Program-made: the position numbers and the translations under genes | NCBI GenBank assembly: GCA_018806985.1 | Contig: JADANN010000422.1 | Coordinates: 310,001-374,000, forward strand | Length of the DNA: 64,000 nt | Source of the DNA: Angiostrongylus vasorum | Lineage: Eukaryota > Nematoda > Chromadorea > Rhabditida > Metastrongylidae | Direction of reading: 5' to 3' | The notes under the pieces: generated by a model | What the model saw: the letters and a program-made list of their open reading frames with translations, nothing else | Told to the model about the DNA's origin: nothing | Database searches by the model: none | In this document: positions 33,700-45,884 of the stretch, piece by piece | How positions within the stretch are numbered: the first letter of the stretch is position 1 | Layout: each line of letters starts with the position of its first letter

Positions 33700-35600
33700 T
33701 CGTCAAATGAGTCGATAGAAAGCCTTATTGTGGTCAGCAAGAAACCGCTTCAAGTTAAAAAAAAATTATGAGGACAGTGTAGTACTTGCGAGTAATCTGG
33801 CATGATAAGGAAATTTACTAATGATCAGAAAGATGAAGAAAAATGGAAAAATCGAAGAGGAGTGTTTTATGAAATAAAATAAATTTTTAAAGCATATTCA
33901 TTAATTGTTCGATCAGGAACGAAATCTAGTGGCATCTGAAAGGGTGATACTCCACAAGTGCTGATGAGTTACTCAAAATTACTCGCTGGTACGCAATACT
34001 GTTTTAAGAAAACGGACAGTATCGAAAAAATTTGATTGATCTTACTGTCGTATTAAGAAATGTTCATCAATACGGATTAAAAATCAGTAAAATAAATGTA
34101 GAAGGAAGCCGAAAACAAAGGTTGAACCAGCTATGAAAGAAAATTCGACGAATATATAAGTGGACAGTATCTCGTTCTAAAATGAGAAGCAGAAATGAAT
34201 TCGGTAAAAAGTGGTTGCAAGTGGAAGAAACGTCTTTCCGGCTATACGTAGGAGAGCTAGGGAGCTTGTTGAACTGGGATCATCAAACCTGACGCCTACC
34301 ACACTTGAAACGGAATTTTGAAATGTTAAACGCTAGCTGTGTGACCACAAATAATAGCAGAAAACAGGTCTCATCGGGGACGATGGCCGCTCTTCTCGTG
34401 ACGTGAGCTCGAGGATCTAAATTGACTCGAACTGGATGCCCCACTGGCAGCGACGAGTTTGCTCTAACCCCCTAAAGTTGCATTACTCACTAGGGTTTTC
34501 AAAGCATGCTAAACTTGATAAATGAGCCAAGAATATGATTATCTAGCACAAGGTAGCGACAAATTCGGAGGCGTTCCTTACTACTATAAAGTGTGTCGCG
34601 GTGTGCGCCACCACTACAGTTATCTGATCTTTTCCGTCGTTGGGTGAGTCGGCCTTGACACCAAAGCCCAGTAATGCGCCTCATACCATCTATATACTAA
34701 AACACACTGATTCTGTGATGATAAGCACCGATCATTTGTTGGCACCGTAGTGACAACCGTGTGAAGCCACCACTGAGCCGTTATAAAATATTAACGCCTA
34801 GGTGGATGTAGGTGCCCGAAAAACCGAATAACATAAGTTTAAAAGGTAAGAACACAGTTCAGAAGGAAAGTTTTCATCAATGCACAGAGAATATATAATT
34901 ATACACAGCATTGTTTCTGGGCTTTGGGTGTGAATAAGACAAAGGAATGATCGCAAAATGGTCGAAGAGACGATAGTAGAATTTGGAAAAGCACGTGATG
35001 GACGTCGAGGACATCCGAGCATTTAAGAAAAAGGGAAACGCCGCCTTCACGAGGTCTACCGGATAAATAGATCAATGTGTTCCTCGAGCGTACGAGCAGA
35101 TCGGACTCGCTGTTGACGTTCACTTCCAGTTCAAATTCTTCCAATGGGATAGTTAATACATACGAATTGGATCCTTTCATCGACAATGATTGTGGAGAAA
35201 AAGTGGTGGATGGGCAAAATGCTGCGAAAACTGTGACGTTCCAACTCACTTGTTCAAGTCTTAAAGATACGCCTCAATGAGGTGGTTTTTCGACAATGAT
35301 AATTTCTTGATAACGGGAAGACTGATGAACTTCACGGATTTTGCAGAAGAATGTCTGTTGTACAGTCCCTAATCGTGTGCAAGCATTTTATAGAGCATCT
35401 CTTCAATTCTGACTGACCATCTGAAAATTCTCAGGAGACTGAAGACAAAATTTAAATCATTAGAAAATCTATTGCTAGTTTTGCAGTTTTTAGCAGTGAT
35501 CGCCATCGATACACTGGAGAGCAACACCACATCCCGTTGAACAAAAACCACCGGCTCAATTGAAATCGTGCTCAGAACAGGAGCAGCAACGAAAAAAAAC
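33700..35600. other. Upstream of the inhibitor gene: nothing recognised
   Basis: Overlapping open frames on both strands occur at 34899-35280, but neither has a recognisable motif or convincing splice pattern. The promoter of the inhibitor gene should lie at the left end of this stretch; no core motif can be named. Confidence 0.4.
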
Positions 35601-35607
35601 CACAAAC

Positions 35608-36170
35608 TCGTAACAGCATGGCTCTGCGGAAGGCGAAATTGGCCATACGTCAGCGCAACAACAACGACAACAACGACAACGACAACAACAATGACAACTA
35701 TACCGACCTCTCATCAGCTCAAAAAGATCAGTTTATAAGAACATATAAAGGATAAAGCTCTCGGTGTTGATCATTCTCTGAGGGATGCCATCAGTTTATA
35801 AGAACATATAAAGGATAAAGCTCTCGGCGTTGATCAATCTCTGAGGGATGCCATATGCATTCGACTGCATTAAGTATCGTTGGAGATGACTGGATGCATA
35901 TCTGGCCTTTACAATGACTCGCGGTGGCCTACCGATGTATCGAGCCAGTGCTGCTATCCTCTCAGACAAGTCTGGTGCCAATTTGCCGACCCAGGGGCGA
36001 TGAAAGGCTTGGTGGGCAATGGGCACCGAGATCGATTCCACGTGCGCGTCGCAGTGGCGCCTCCAACCACTGCGCCACTCGCATCCTCATAACGACATAT
36101 AAGTAAATATATCGATTATTTATGCCGATGTTTATAGAAAGTCGGTCTTTTGAGTTATTAAGAAAAAATC
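35608..36170 (+). mobile_element. Hammerhead/CAA element interrupted by a SINE
   Basis: Starts with a diverged hammerhead-like core (CTCTGCGGAAGGCGAAATT...ACGTCAGC, 35620-35658), then CAA/CGA repeats and CTATACCGACCTC. It is interrupted at about 35746-36090 by a SINE and resumes with the CGATTATTTATGCCG end. The same element, uninterrupted, is at 61569-61800. Confidence 0.6.
35728..36090 (-). mobile_element. tRNA-derived SINE (family A) with a 63-bp tandem duplication at its tail
   Basis: 35728-35790 and 35791-35853 are near-identical and contain both target DNA (TTTATAAGAACATAT) and the SINE tail. ATAACGACATAT at 36089-36100 matches the target side, marking the insertion. Confidence 0.8.
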
Positions 36171-36229
36171 ACAAAATTACGGCTTTTAGGCTTCAGCAAA
36201 TCACGTTTTTATCTAGATAGAATTTAAAT

Positions 36230-36400
36230 GCTAATAATTTCGATCCGTCTCAGGACGACGACGAAGACGCCACATCAAAAACACGAGCAACTGTGGACCG
36301 TCGACTTGGATGATCAGCTCTGATGAAGACGAAGACGTCGGAACGGTATCCGGATAAGGCTTATATAAAAACCATGTGTAAGCTCACAATCCTAAAAGCT
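36230..36400 (+). mobile_element. Hammerhead-like element, GACG/CGTC subtype
   Basis: At 36317-36352 the plus strand reads CTGATGA, then a perfect GACG-AAGA-CGTC hairpin, then GGAAC. It has the canonical CTGATGA box, but GAAAC is altered. Confidence 0.45.
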
Positions 36401-37620
36401 ATTAATTGCCAATGGTTTCGATTTCAATTGCGAATGTTCACTACAGGCCAAGATATGTCAGTTTAAAGTTAAGTGCGGTCGTTATTGTCACAAATTGTAC
36501 TCAATGCATATCCGGCTCTGTGTTTCAAAGATGATTTTGATTTCTGTATATCCTCTCTCGTATTATCATTACTATTCATGCATTATCCCACTTATTTTTT
36601 TAAATTGATTAATGCTACATTTTGTATTGCTGAACGAGGGTCGAAACGATGTTTTTTCTCTTTTTCTTTGACTAGACATCAATAATGTCTCAAACGCATG
36701 AATTCTTGTCATCAAGATCTACCGTATAAGGAACTAGGTGGCCTCTCCGCAATTTGGTCACTCATTGGCTGGTCTACAGCGAGCATAAATATGCAGCCTC
36801 CGTTTGATAGAGAGAAATTTACAGCATCAAATTCCTGGTATGAAGCTATGTTCTCTTTTTTCACTGATCTTGGAGACATCTATTGTTGGTTATTCTAGCC
36901 GTGTTCTAAAAGAAATTCTTACATTTGGATTCCTACGGAACATACGAGTGGCCCATTTGTTAAAGCCGTATCCTATTCGCCTCTTATATGCGATAACTAC
37001 GACTAGTGATGCGTATCTACGAAAACACACCGTCGAAATTTTCATGGTAATGATTACGAGTATACGAAATATATAAATCAATTGGGCGTAGCGTAGATAC
37101 GAAACCTATCATCTGATTCTATTCATATCCCAGGACAAGCCAAAAGCGTTGGTTCGTGTTAGAATTCGCTATTCGTTATCTCTTTAAGCAACGCCTAACA
37201 GATATTTCATTTAAACATCATAAGCTATAATTGCAAAGTTCGGCATCTGGCTCTTGGTCTGACCATCTAACGTCAACTGGTGCTAATCAGTTTTGGCACA
37301 ATCTTCTGGACACTACGAAGTACAACTGACTAGCCCTTCACTTTCAACCGGCGACATTCTTAAGAACGTGGCCAAGACCGAAGAGAAGAGGACACAACTT
37401 TGGCGTCACGGTGCAATCAGAGGTCAAAAAATTAGTATGAGTAGCATTATTCCGGCTTTTAAGTCGAACATATCCCAGTGCTTATTTAATACACTTGCGA
37501 GATGATGATGTTAGGAAATTTTTCTTCAGTGAACAAAGCTTTTAATTCCTGTCGAAACCTCTCAAGGCTCATTTACAATCACCAAGTCCTTCTTTAGCAA
37601 TGAAGCTTTAAGTAAAAAAC
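36400..37620. other. Intergenic: nothing recognised
   Basis: Short open frames only, no repeat or domain that I recognise. Confidence 0.4.
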
Positions 37621-37624
37621 AAAA

Positions 37625-37893
37625 AAACTCTCGGCGTTGATCAATCCCTGAGGAATGCGCCATGTATTCGACCTCATTAAGCAACGTTTGGAGGTGATTC
37701 AATGCACATCTGGCCTTTACAGTGGCGCGCGGTGACCTACCGATGTATTCAGCCAGTGCTGCTATCCTCCAGACAAGTCTGGTACCAATTTGCCGACCCC
37801 CGAAGGATGGAAGGCTGTAGGCCATGGGAGCGGGTATGGAATCCACGTGTGTGTTGCAGGGGCGCCTCCAACCATTGCGCCACATGCGCCCAA
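37625..37893 (-). mobile_element. tRNA-derived SINE (family A)
   Basis: Reverse copy from CTCTCGGCGTTGATCAATCC to the GCGCATGTGGCGCAATGG head. Confidence 0.82.
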
Positions 37894-38234
37894 AGCTTCA
37901 GATGTAGTTCTCAAAAATTAGCAACTTGAGAAAATGTGTCACAGTACAGTAAGAGGTGCACATATGGAGGCAATTGAAATAGAGCATTGCTACTAGGTGC
38001 TCCATGTGAATACAAATACTCATTAAAATGGCTTACAAAAAACACTCAATTGTTTTGCTATAGTGAAAATGACTTATCCCGTTAGTGAATAAAAATTAAC
38101 ATGCTGCAAAAAAAAGAACTATCTCATCGATAAGCATAAATGAGATAAATCAAGCACTTTTCTTGGATTTAGCATACGTGGAACCATTCGAGAAATATAT
38201 TTTACGGAGAGGTTAGTTCAGGTCTTAGCGGTTC

Positions 38235-38430
38235 TTCTTCCTATGGAGCATGTAAGAAAACGGTGGATCTTCCGAGAAGCTGTTATTCATAAGATTACCA
38301 TTCAAATTTCCATCTTTCTTTTGTGTTATTGAAGCGTTTGGCATAATAAATTGCGTATCATTATACCCTTCCAGGCTCTGAAAAAAAGGCTATACTTCCG
38401 AAACATTGGCTTTAGCGACATAAAGAATGA
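38235..38430 (+). mobile_element. PLE flanking repeat with damaged hammerhead-like core
   Basis: GTGTTATTGAAGCGTTTGGC, then CCAGGCTCTGAAAAAAAGGC and TTCCGAAACATTGGC (38371-38411). The GTC site is changed. Confidence 0.55.
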
Positions 38431-40499
38431 AGAGACACTCGGTGTTTGCTGAGCAGGAATTTCGAGAACTATCTAATTAACGCCGAAGTTAGCAGAAAGC
38501 CAGTCGTGAGAATAAAGATCAGTGTTATTTCATGCAATGCTAAGTGTTTCAACAGTGAAAAACGTAATAAGTGATAAAACCAGTCAAGTGAAACCAGAAT
38601 ATGGATGTAGTTAGGTGATTGTGATCAGCAGAAATGCAGGAAAATAAGGAAGAGCTTTCACAGACTTTAGAAGTCAGATATCAGAGCAAACACCGAAGTA
38701 GATTCGTTAAGTACTCAGTACGGTTCCATCCATTGAGTACGACTGCTTGCTAATAGGCTGATGAGAAATTGTCCGACGTATCGCCAGTCCATCGACTTTA
38801 AAAAACGGCATGAATAGTCGGCGTTTTATCTCATATATTACAGAACTAGTTTACATGTGCATTGGATTGGATTATCAACTATTATGAAGTAGCGATCTAG
38901 AGAGCAAGTTTCCCGACGTATGAAGTTGAAACTGTATTTCCGTCTGAAACTTGTTGACACTTGCGCTATGGAGTGACTTCCGTACGAATAATTTCGTGAG
39001 GGCCGCAGTGGCTGGTATGTCCTCTACAGAGCTCATTTCGTTTTAGGGAGATGAGTTCTCGGATGCTGCTGATTTTCATACAAAAGGGACGATTATATGG
39101 TAAAACTGCTTCTTCAACTGTGTAGCAACAGTGGTGTTGAATCCTTCGAGAATAAAAAAAACGTGAGACGTGGACGGATACCATGCACGTCATACAAATC
39201 CTAAGTTCCATTTTCGTTATATCCTTATGCAAAGATTCAGAAAATCGAAATCGATCGGTGTTTTCGATTCTTTATAGGTAGGAACCATGAAATAAGAACA
39301 TGAACAGCCTGCTCACTCCGCAATAGATCAGCGACAGTGGGGGAAGTTTGATGGGTCACAAAAAAATGAAAAGGCAATGTGTTCCTTCTTTTTTCATCCG
39401 ACGAAACTCTTCAATGCGGAGAATGATGAGAAAACGAGGTTTTCATTTCTAACAAACCTTTTGTCGGAAGTTGTGGAAACCACGCTCATCGCTTAATTTA
39501 GGTGAGATGATGAATATGAACTTTTTTCGTATAAGAATCTGTCTGTGTTAACCGAGGGGTTATTCATTTTACCAATTCATCAACATCTAAGAGATGTGGG
39601 AGCTACATGACCCGAATGACGCGCGTATCGAAAGAAAGAACCGATCACGACAGTGACCTGATTGTACTCGATCACCATTAAATAATACTAGGACAAATGA
39701 CAATACGCATTAATAGTTAAGCGGTTTAAGAATATAAGGCAGATTTCACGAATCTTTCGTGATATTATACATAAAAGTAGCCACTTAGTATTACACAGTG
39801 ATAAGGCAGTGCCCATGGGACTCAAGCAAGGATCGGTACCAATAGGTGCAGGAGTATAAAATCAAAAACTCCGTAAAAATCGAGATATTCAAACATTCAC
39901 TTCTATCATGATCTAAACATAACCTCCTATTCTGAAGGCAGCGCGAACTTCATTAAACTCCATAGCGGTCGTCGATTCACTAGCCGAATACTAAAGATTA
40001 GTATCAACTCACTCGAAGTGTACATTCATTACGATCGAAAAGCACTTCACACAGTTCCGGATTTGGCCACCAATAAAGCGGTATATCGTGAACAAAGAAG
40101 TGTTGCTTGGGAACAACAAGGCCTTTTGAGGTTTCATTGATATATCAGAATGTCGTCGAACATCAAAACATCTATGATGGTGTGCGCTAATTACAGCGTA
40201 ACGCGCTATAAATTGACGGGATTTGCTGGCAAAATTGTTCGTGGACAATAATGGGATAATTCGAATGTCCACAAAAGAAATCATCATAAAACCACGAGAA
40301 AAGAGCAATTCATAAAGACTTTGAAAAAGTGCTTGTAATGTTACTGTCATATCAAATCAGTTCTTCCTTTCGATTTCATAATCTTTTTTCACTACATTAC
40401 GATACCTACTAGGCAGCGACGTAAACACCTATAGTGCTCTGAATTCATTCTACCATGAAATCCGACCTTTAGATATGATTCATTTGTTTAAAAAGAATT

Positions 40500-40625
40500 A
40501 TCCGTAGTGGTTAGAGTTATCCTGCTACACGTTAGATCGGTTGCTGGTTCGATCACACACCTAAGGCTCACTAAGCATTCTAACCCTCCGGAGTCGGCAA
40601 AATTATGCCGGACCTGTCTCTTAAG
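40500..40625 (+). repeat. SINE-like fragment
   Basis: Box A-like TAGTGGTTAGAG, box B-like GCTGGTTCGATCAC, then CTCACTAAGC and CCGGACCTGTCTC as in families A and C. Confidence 0.5.
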
Positions 40626-42239
40626 ATGAAAACACATAGGAAAATGAACTGTTCCTTGAGGCTAGAATGAAACTGTGAATATTCTCTTTTTTAGAAAGAT
40701 TCTAAGTGACTTAACATACTAGGAGACATGTTTTATTATGTAGTTGTCCACTTTGAATTCCAGAGAGTTCTAAAGTCAAGGCCATGAGTATTCGATGCGC
40801 ATAGTTCTTTGTAAAAAATGGTTTTAGAAAAAAGGGAAAAACTTATTACAAAGAGGTTGTTAGCTTTAGATAATCGAGAAAATCCTAGACACTCGCTTAT
40901 ACCATTGCCGTCGGGTTCTGATAATGAACAGTAGCTTACCTACTCGGCTCGTCGTCATTGTTTTGTTTTTTTTTCTCGCCTTTATTATTATGCTGGAATA
41001 ATTTTCCTACGTAGAGAAGAAAAGAAGGAAGAAACATTGTCTCATGAAAATACGGGACAATTTAACAGCTACTTGCGAAGTGTACGCGACAAGGAGGGAA
41101 ATAGAGCATGACCGAGGTCGATCGAGTTCGAAGGGATACGAAGAATACGCGTGTACCCGATGGGAAAGAGGGAATGCGCATCGTCCAGCAACCACTTCAT
41201 TTTTTTATTAGGTCAAGGCGATGGTGACGCGTGTTCGATGTCGCACGGTGATCCGAGTAAGTGGAGTCATATTCGTGAAATTAGTGCAATCGACCAAGTC
41301 GCAAGAATCTGTTTCATATGTATCAAGGTGAAAGTTTCACTCAGCGAACAAACAAAAAATCGCAGTTAAAGCGATGAATGAAACGAATACCTTAGTAATG
41401 AGCACTCTTTTAGGTATAGTCGGTTTCCCTGGTACAAATGAGTTAAGTTAAGTAGAACTGCAAATAACCTCAATGAACGTAAGTTGAGGATAGGTGATAC
41501 TATTTTCCACAACTGGTTGAAGTCGAAAACATTTTACGCAGAGATTGATCAACAACTTTATTTCTTCTCGACATTCTTTTTATCATAAACTCTCTCCTTT
41601 TTCAGAATTACTGCTCGCCACTAAACAAGCTAAAGAAGAACACTGCTTTTGTAGCTTGACAACGTTGACGCTGCCAAAGGATATTGTATCCCTTGGTGAA
41701 TACTGTATCCACTGCAAGAACGACCTTCAATGAATCCGTAGCTGGTTTTTGCAATGATCAACATTTTCCTTTCTCTATTGTTTCAATGTCATTGCCTCCT
41801 TTTTATGCAATTCGGTTAGAGTTCAACTTATCGGAAATGGTTTGTTTTTTCTGCCTGTCCTGAAGAAATAGCTCATCAGTTATTGCGTATTCCTCTATTT
41901 TTTTGGTCGCTAGCGGTTTCCATCCACCTAAATCTGTCACAGTTAATGAGTGTAGGAGGGTCAACATCACGTAAACCATCTTAATGTCTGAGTAGTTTTT
42001 TATGTCAAGACATCTTAGACATGGCACATGTCTGTTGGTCACTTCACAAGTCCACGTTAGATTTAACAGTTTAAACAATGTCACTGCGATATTTTACATA
42101 CTTGTAAATGATGCAGTAACCTCATAATCTAAGACTCGTTTCACACTGAAAAGCACTGAATACTTATGGTCCCCCTTCTAAAATGTTAGAAATCTTGATT
42201 TATTTACATCACTGGTCAACAATAATTCAACTTCCATAG

Positions 42240-43135
42240 GAAAACACAATACAATACAACAGTAGCTGACATTTCGGCAGTCTCACCTTCTTCAGAGCCT
42301 GGAAGGGTGTACTGATATACAATTTGCTAGGCCAAACACTTCAATAACACTTACAGAAAGACGAAAAACTCTATGGTAATTACATGGTCAACAGCTTCTC
42401 GAAAAAACTCACCGCTTTTTACGTGCCTTCCAATGAGGAAGATTAGAACAGCTGATTATAGTCGCATAAGGTTGATGACTGCACCATCCCACATCAGAAA
42501 TTGATGCGAACATACGGGGTCAGGTCGCGTATGACCTCTGGGCATTCATCCCTGCTATTCATTGCAGGGTTTTTGGCATCTATCCAAAAAGCCTCAAGAA
42601 TTTTTCGCGCGAGTGTTTTAGGATCCCCTTCGGGGGGTAGCGACTTTACTTACTTACTTCAAATTCGTCTCCACTCTACTTATGTATCTTATGCGTGCCA
42701 AGTGGGGTAGTTTGCCTTGCTTTTCATTTGCATCTAGATGTCCCTTTTTACGGATACACAGAGGTCTGCCCGTTTCGCCAATACATTCATCTCCGAAATT
42801 ATCACAAGAGATCAGGTATATCGTACCTGAGCTCATGCAGTCACCGTCCCCTGCCATAAGGGCAAATCACGCAATTCGCTGTCTCACACAGACGGTCGTA
42901 CAGGGGGCCACGAACCAACCGCCAACGTAGACCAGCCGGTGGTATTTCAACCATCGCCACCGATTCCTCTAGACCTGCCCCCCTCAAGCATCGTTTTATA
43001 GCTACCCTTAATTCATCGCTAATAAAGGGCAACATAAACGGGATTTCTGGCCAAGTGCTTCGTTTTGGCCCGTCGCCCTTCTTCTAAACTTGTTTCGTGC
43101 GTTAACTATTTCGTAGCCATTGGAGATGGCTGTTT
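42240..43135 (-). mobile_element. Penelope-like retroelement, 3' fragment (copy 3)
   Basis: Minus strand: LPFISDELRVAIKRC and CETANCVICPYG near 42870-43030, then [17 protein letters not shown] (GIY-YIG region) near 42740-42800, then a flanking repeat with a hammerhead-like core. It is interrupted by a roughly 40-bp insertion at 42620-42660. Confidence 0.83.
42264..42302 (-). ncRNA. Hammerhead-like motif (PLE copy 3)
   Basis: Minus strand CTCTGAAGAAGG, GCC, GAAAT-GTC-AGCTA. One change in GAAAC and a weaker stem II. Confidence 0.5.
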
Positions 43136-43142
43136 GCCGAGT

Positions 43143-43175
43143 CTATTTGGCTATTTGGCTATTTGGTTATTTGGC
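43143..43175 (+). repeat. 8-bp tandem repeat CTATTTGG x4
   Basis: Three perfect units and one with C to T, at the junction between PLE copy 3 and the oppositely oriented flanking repeat. Confidence 0.9.
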
Positions 43176-43179
43176 TTCA

Positions 43180-43450
43180 CGTGACTTCACGGAAAAAAAC
43201 GGTGAGTTTTTCGAGAAGCTGTTGATCATGTAATTACCATGGAGTTTTTTGCCTTTCTGTAAGTGTTATTGAAGCGTTTGGCCTAGTAAATTGTATATCA
43301 GTGTGCCCTTCCACACTCTGAGAAAGCCGATTCTGCCGAAACGTCAGCTACGGTTGTATTGTATCATGTTTTCCTATGGAAGTAAATGTATGCTGTATAA
43401 CAACCTCGCAATTGCTGAACAAGAAAACGACGCATTCATATTCCAATGCC
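43180..43450 (+). mobile_element. PLE flanking repeat with hammerhead-like core
   Basis: GAAGCTGTTGATCATG, GAAGCGTTTGGCCTAG, then CTCTGAGAAAGCCGATTCTGCC-type core (43311-43350) with intact GAAAC, GTC and AGCTA. Confidence 0.65.
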
Positions 43451-43499
43451 GAGGTTAATAGAAAGTCGGTCCTGGAAATAATTCTACTGTATGTGAAAA

Positions 43500-43895
43500 T
43501 CTCCCAATGGTTTACCTCCTTATCGTTGCTGGAAGGTGTTCCTGGGTGTCAAGCTGGGGTGTACAGCAGGGATATTCATCTCCCTGGCAGGGTCTCCCAA
43601 GCTGAGAAGGTGTCCACCGTTTTCACCAACAAGCCTAGCTGAGAGTAAGCCAGTACCGGAATCCACAACCATCCGCTTATCAAACTACTCGTATGGTGGC
43701 AAATCACCTTTTGATCCACAAGGGCGGCGACTGCCTATGGTGATGACGATCTGAGGCAGGCTTTGGCTAAAATAACCACTGGACTCCAGGGACACAATGG
43801 CTAAACCAGCAAAAACTCCGAAACAATGGAGGTTATGCTGAGACCCGACAACAATCAGTGAGGACGGGCCATTCGAGTGTGCAAGTAAGTAAGTA
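43500..43895 (+). repeat. 375-bp dispersed repeat (family D), copy 5
   Basis: From TTTACCTCCTTATCGTTGC to a terminal GTAAGTAAGTAAGTA. Confidence 0.8.
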
Positions 43896-43899
43896 AGTA

Positions 43900-44560
43900 T
43901 ATGTGAAAAGAAATCTTTTTTTTTCAAATGGAGTGGGAAAAATAACTTAGTTTCTCATCGAGCAAGCATTAGACGGTTTGAGTAAACCCTTTTAAACAAT
44001 ACCGCTAACTAACTTTTTCTACCTCTCTTCTAAATAATGTACGAATATAAGTTTTCTTTTAAGTTCTATCCTTCCAACAGCTTGAAAGTTTTCTGCCTAA
44101 GCTCATTTCCAGAAAAGGTTTAGTCCTCTACTAACGCGAGCCCATTAGGGCTCATTTTCATTCAATGCAAAACGCACTCTGCTTTTTTAAAAGATGTTGC
44201 GTTCGAGACGGCAATATATCAGCAATTGAGTTCGGTAACCTTTTATGTACTAAGGCTTTTTCTTTTTAAAAGGTCGACACTTCTATTGACGGAGCAAATT
44301 AGTTCAAGTGCTGAACGCGAATTCATTCCGACCACCTTCAATACGTAATAATGCTGTCGTATTTCTGTCTTTCCACTCTTTGGCTGCAATTAGACATCAC
44401 TTGCTCGCTCTCTCTGGCGGTACAGTACTCTAAAAATTCCAAAAAAAAGAGAAAACGCTTGAAATCTCGCACGAAGAGATATCAGTAGGCTGTAAATGGG
44501 CCAGAGGTTTAACTACTGAACGAACTGAATTAATACTTTATTAAACAGACTGTCGCTCAA
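43900..44560. other. Intergenic: nothing recognised
   Basis: No domain, repeat or convincing exon seen. Confidence 0.4.
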
Positions 44561-44760
44561 CCTCGGCGTGAACAATCACTAGATTTTTTTTGATTGTTCA
44601 GCTTACACGAGGTTGTTACAAAACTTTTATCCGATTAACGTTTCGGCGCTTTCGTCTCTTTCAGAGCCAACGATCTGAGTCGATGGCCCACAGTCATTCG
44701 TCCTCTCGATGTGGTATGTTCGTCATCGTCTCGAGTCGAAGCTCCTTCAGCAGAGCACCA
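44560..44760 (-). mobile_element. Small hammerhead-bearing element (retrozyme-like)
   Basis: Minus strand at 44636-44674: GGCTCTGAAAGAGACG, loop, CGCC, GAAACG. It shares the CGATGTGG...TCGTCATCG segment type with 6700 and 11060. Confidence 0.45.
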
Positions 44761-44819
44761 CTCGATCTTGGACAATCGGTTGGGATCACCGGCTTTAAGA
44801 AAGACGGAATTGTCTAAAC

Positions 44820-45880
44820 CTTAACCGAATAGAAGTTCTGTTACAATCTCGCATAAGCTGATTAATCCAAAGAAATGAATTGATTGTAACGGATGAGATC
44901 ATCCTTTATAGTGGCCTGAAAACCATCAATTTTCTTTCTATTTTTACATGACTTGACATAACATTTTATGTTGATCTGGCAGTTGCTGTATTTGATTAGG
45001 TTCCTTGTATTTGTCATACACGAAGGACTTTGGATATGCATTTGGGTTCAAGGATTTATTACCCCGTCTTCAAATATTATCATTAAATGAAAGTGGAGCT
45101 GATTCTTTCTGCAATTCTTACAATGGCTGTAGTACAGGTTTTTCCAAGTCTTCCCTGCAGCCAGTCACCAGTACTTCTTAGTTGGAGGTCTCCTCTCAGG
45201 CCAGTTCCCTGACAATTTCTGAGCTTGGTTGATATGTGACGGGGTAGACCGAGAGCCATAGACTTATTGAATTGTATCTCTACCAGTGTGCTACTCGCAC
45301 CGCTAAATATAATATAGTTTGTCGTAATCATTTTATATTTATAGCATTAGTGCTCTTTGCGTAGTCACTGACCATTGATAGATCTGCTATCATCATCCAT
45401 AGAGTGAAATACAGCGTGTGACCACAAAATACCAATTTTATCACGCAGCTTGTTAATCTTCATGTCAAGATGTACTTCACTTTGAAGGACGCTATTCTTT
45501 CACAAAATGAAGCCAGAAAACACTTAACCAATTCATTCAATAGAAATCTAAGCAGTCGTAAGAAGGTATGCAACTGTTGGAGAATTCGGGATCTACGATC
45601 ACAACCAGGACGCTCTCCTTCCATTCCACCATATGTCCTGTTCATAAAAGATCGCAAAGCGATGCAACTTCTTGACGTACAATTAATTCATCTGACACCG
45701 CTACACTCATCGATCGTATGGTCACCTGTCCAGTAAATAACAACTAGGATCTAAGAGAAGGAAAATCTACAATGCCCTTTATGATGTACATGTTAGGTGG
45801 ACTTCCATCCAGTGTTGAAGCCGTCTAAGTGGGAAACTACCATGTAAGTTTCTCTACCCACGGCCTCGGCAGCACAACTA
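44820..45880. other. Intergenic: nothing recognised
   Basis: Opposed short open frames at 45083-45331 and 45460-45736 have no recognisable motif. Confidence 0.35.
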
Positions 45881-45884
45881 AAAA

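Larger units (their letters stand above)
37900..42230. other. Intergenic: few features
   Basis: Holds a PLE flanking repeat (38235-38430) and a SINE-like fragment (40500-40625). I see nothing certain in the rest. A minus-strand open frame at 40009-40350 and plus frames at 41151-41369 and 41545-41733 lack recognisable motifs. Confidence 0.4.
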
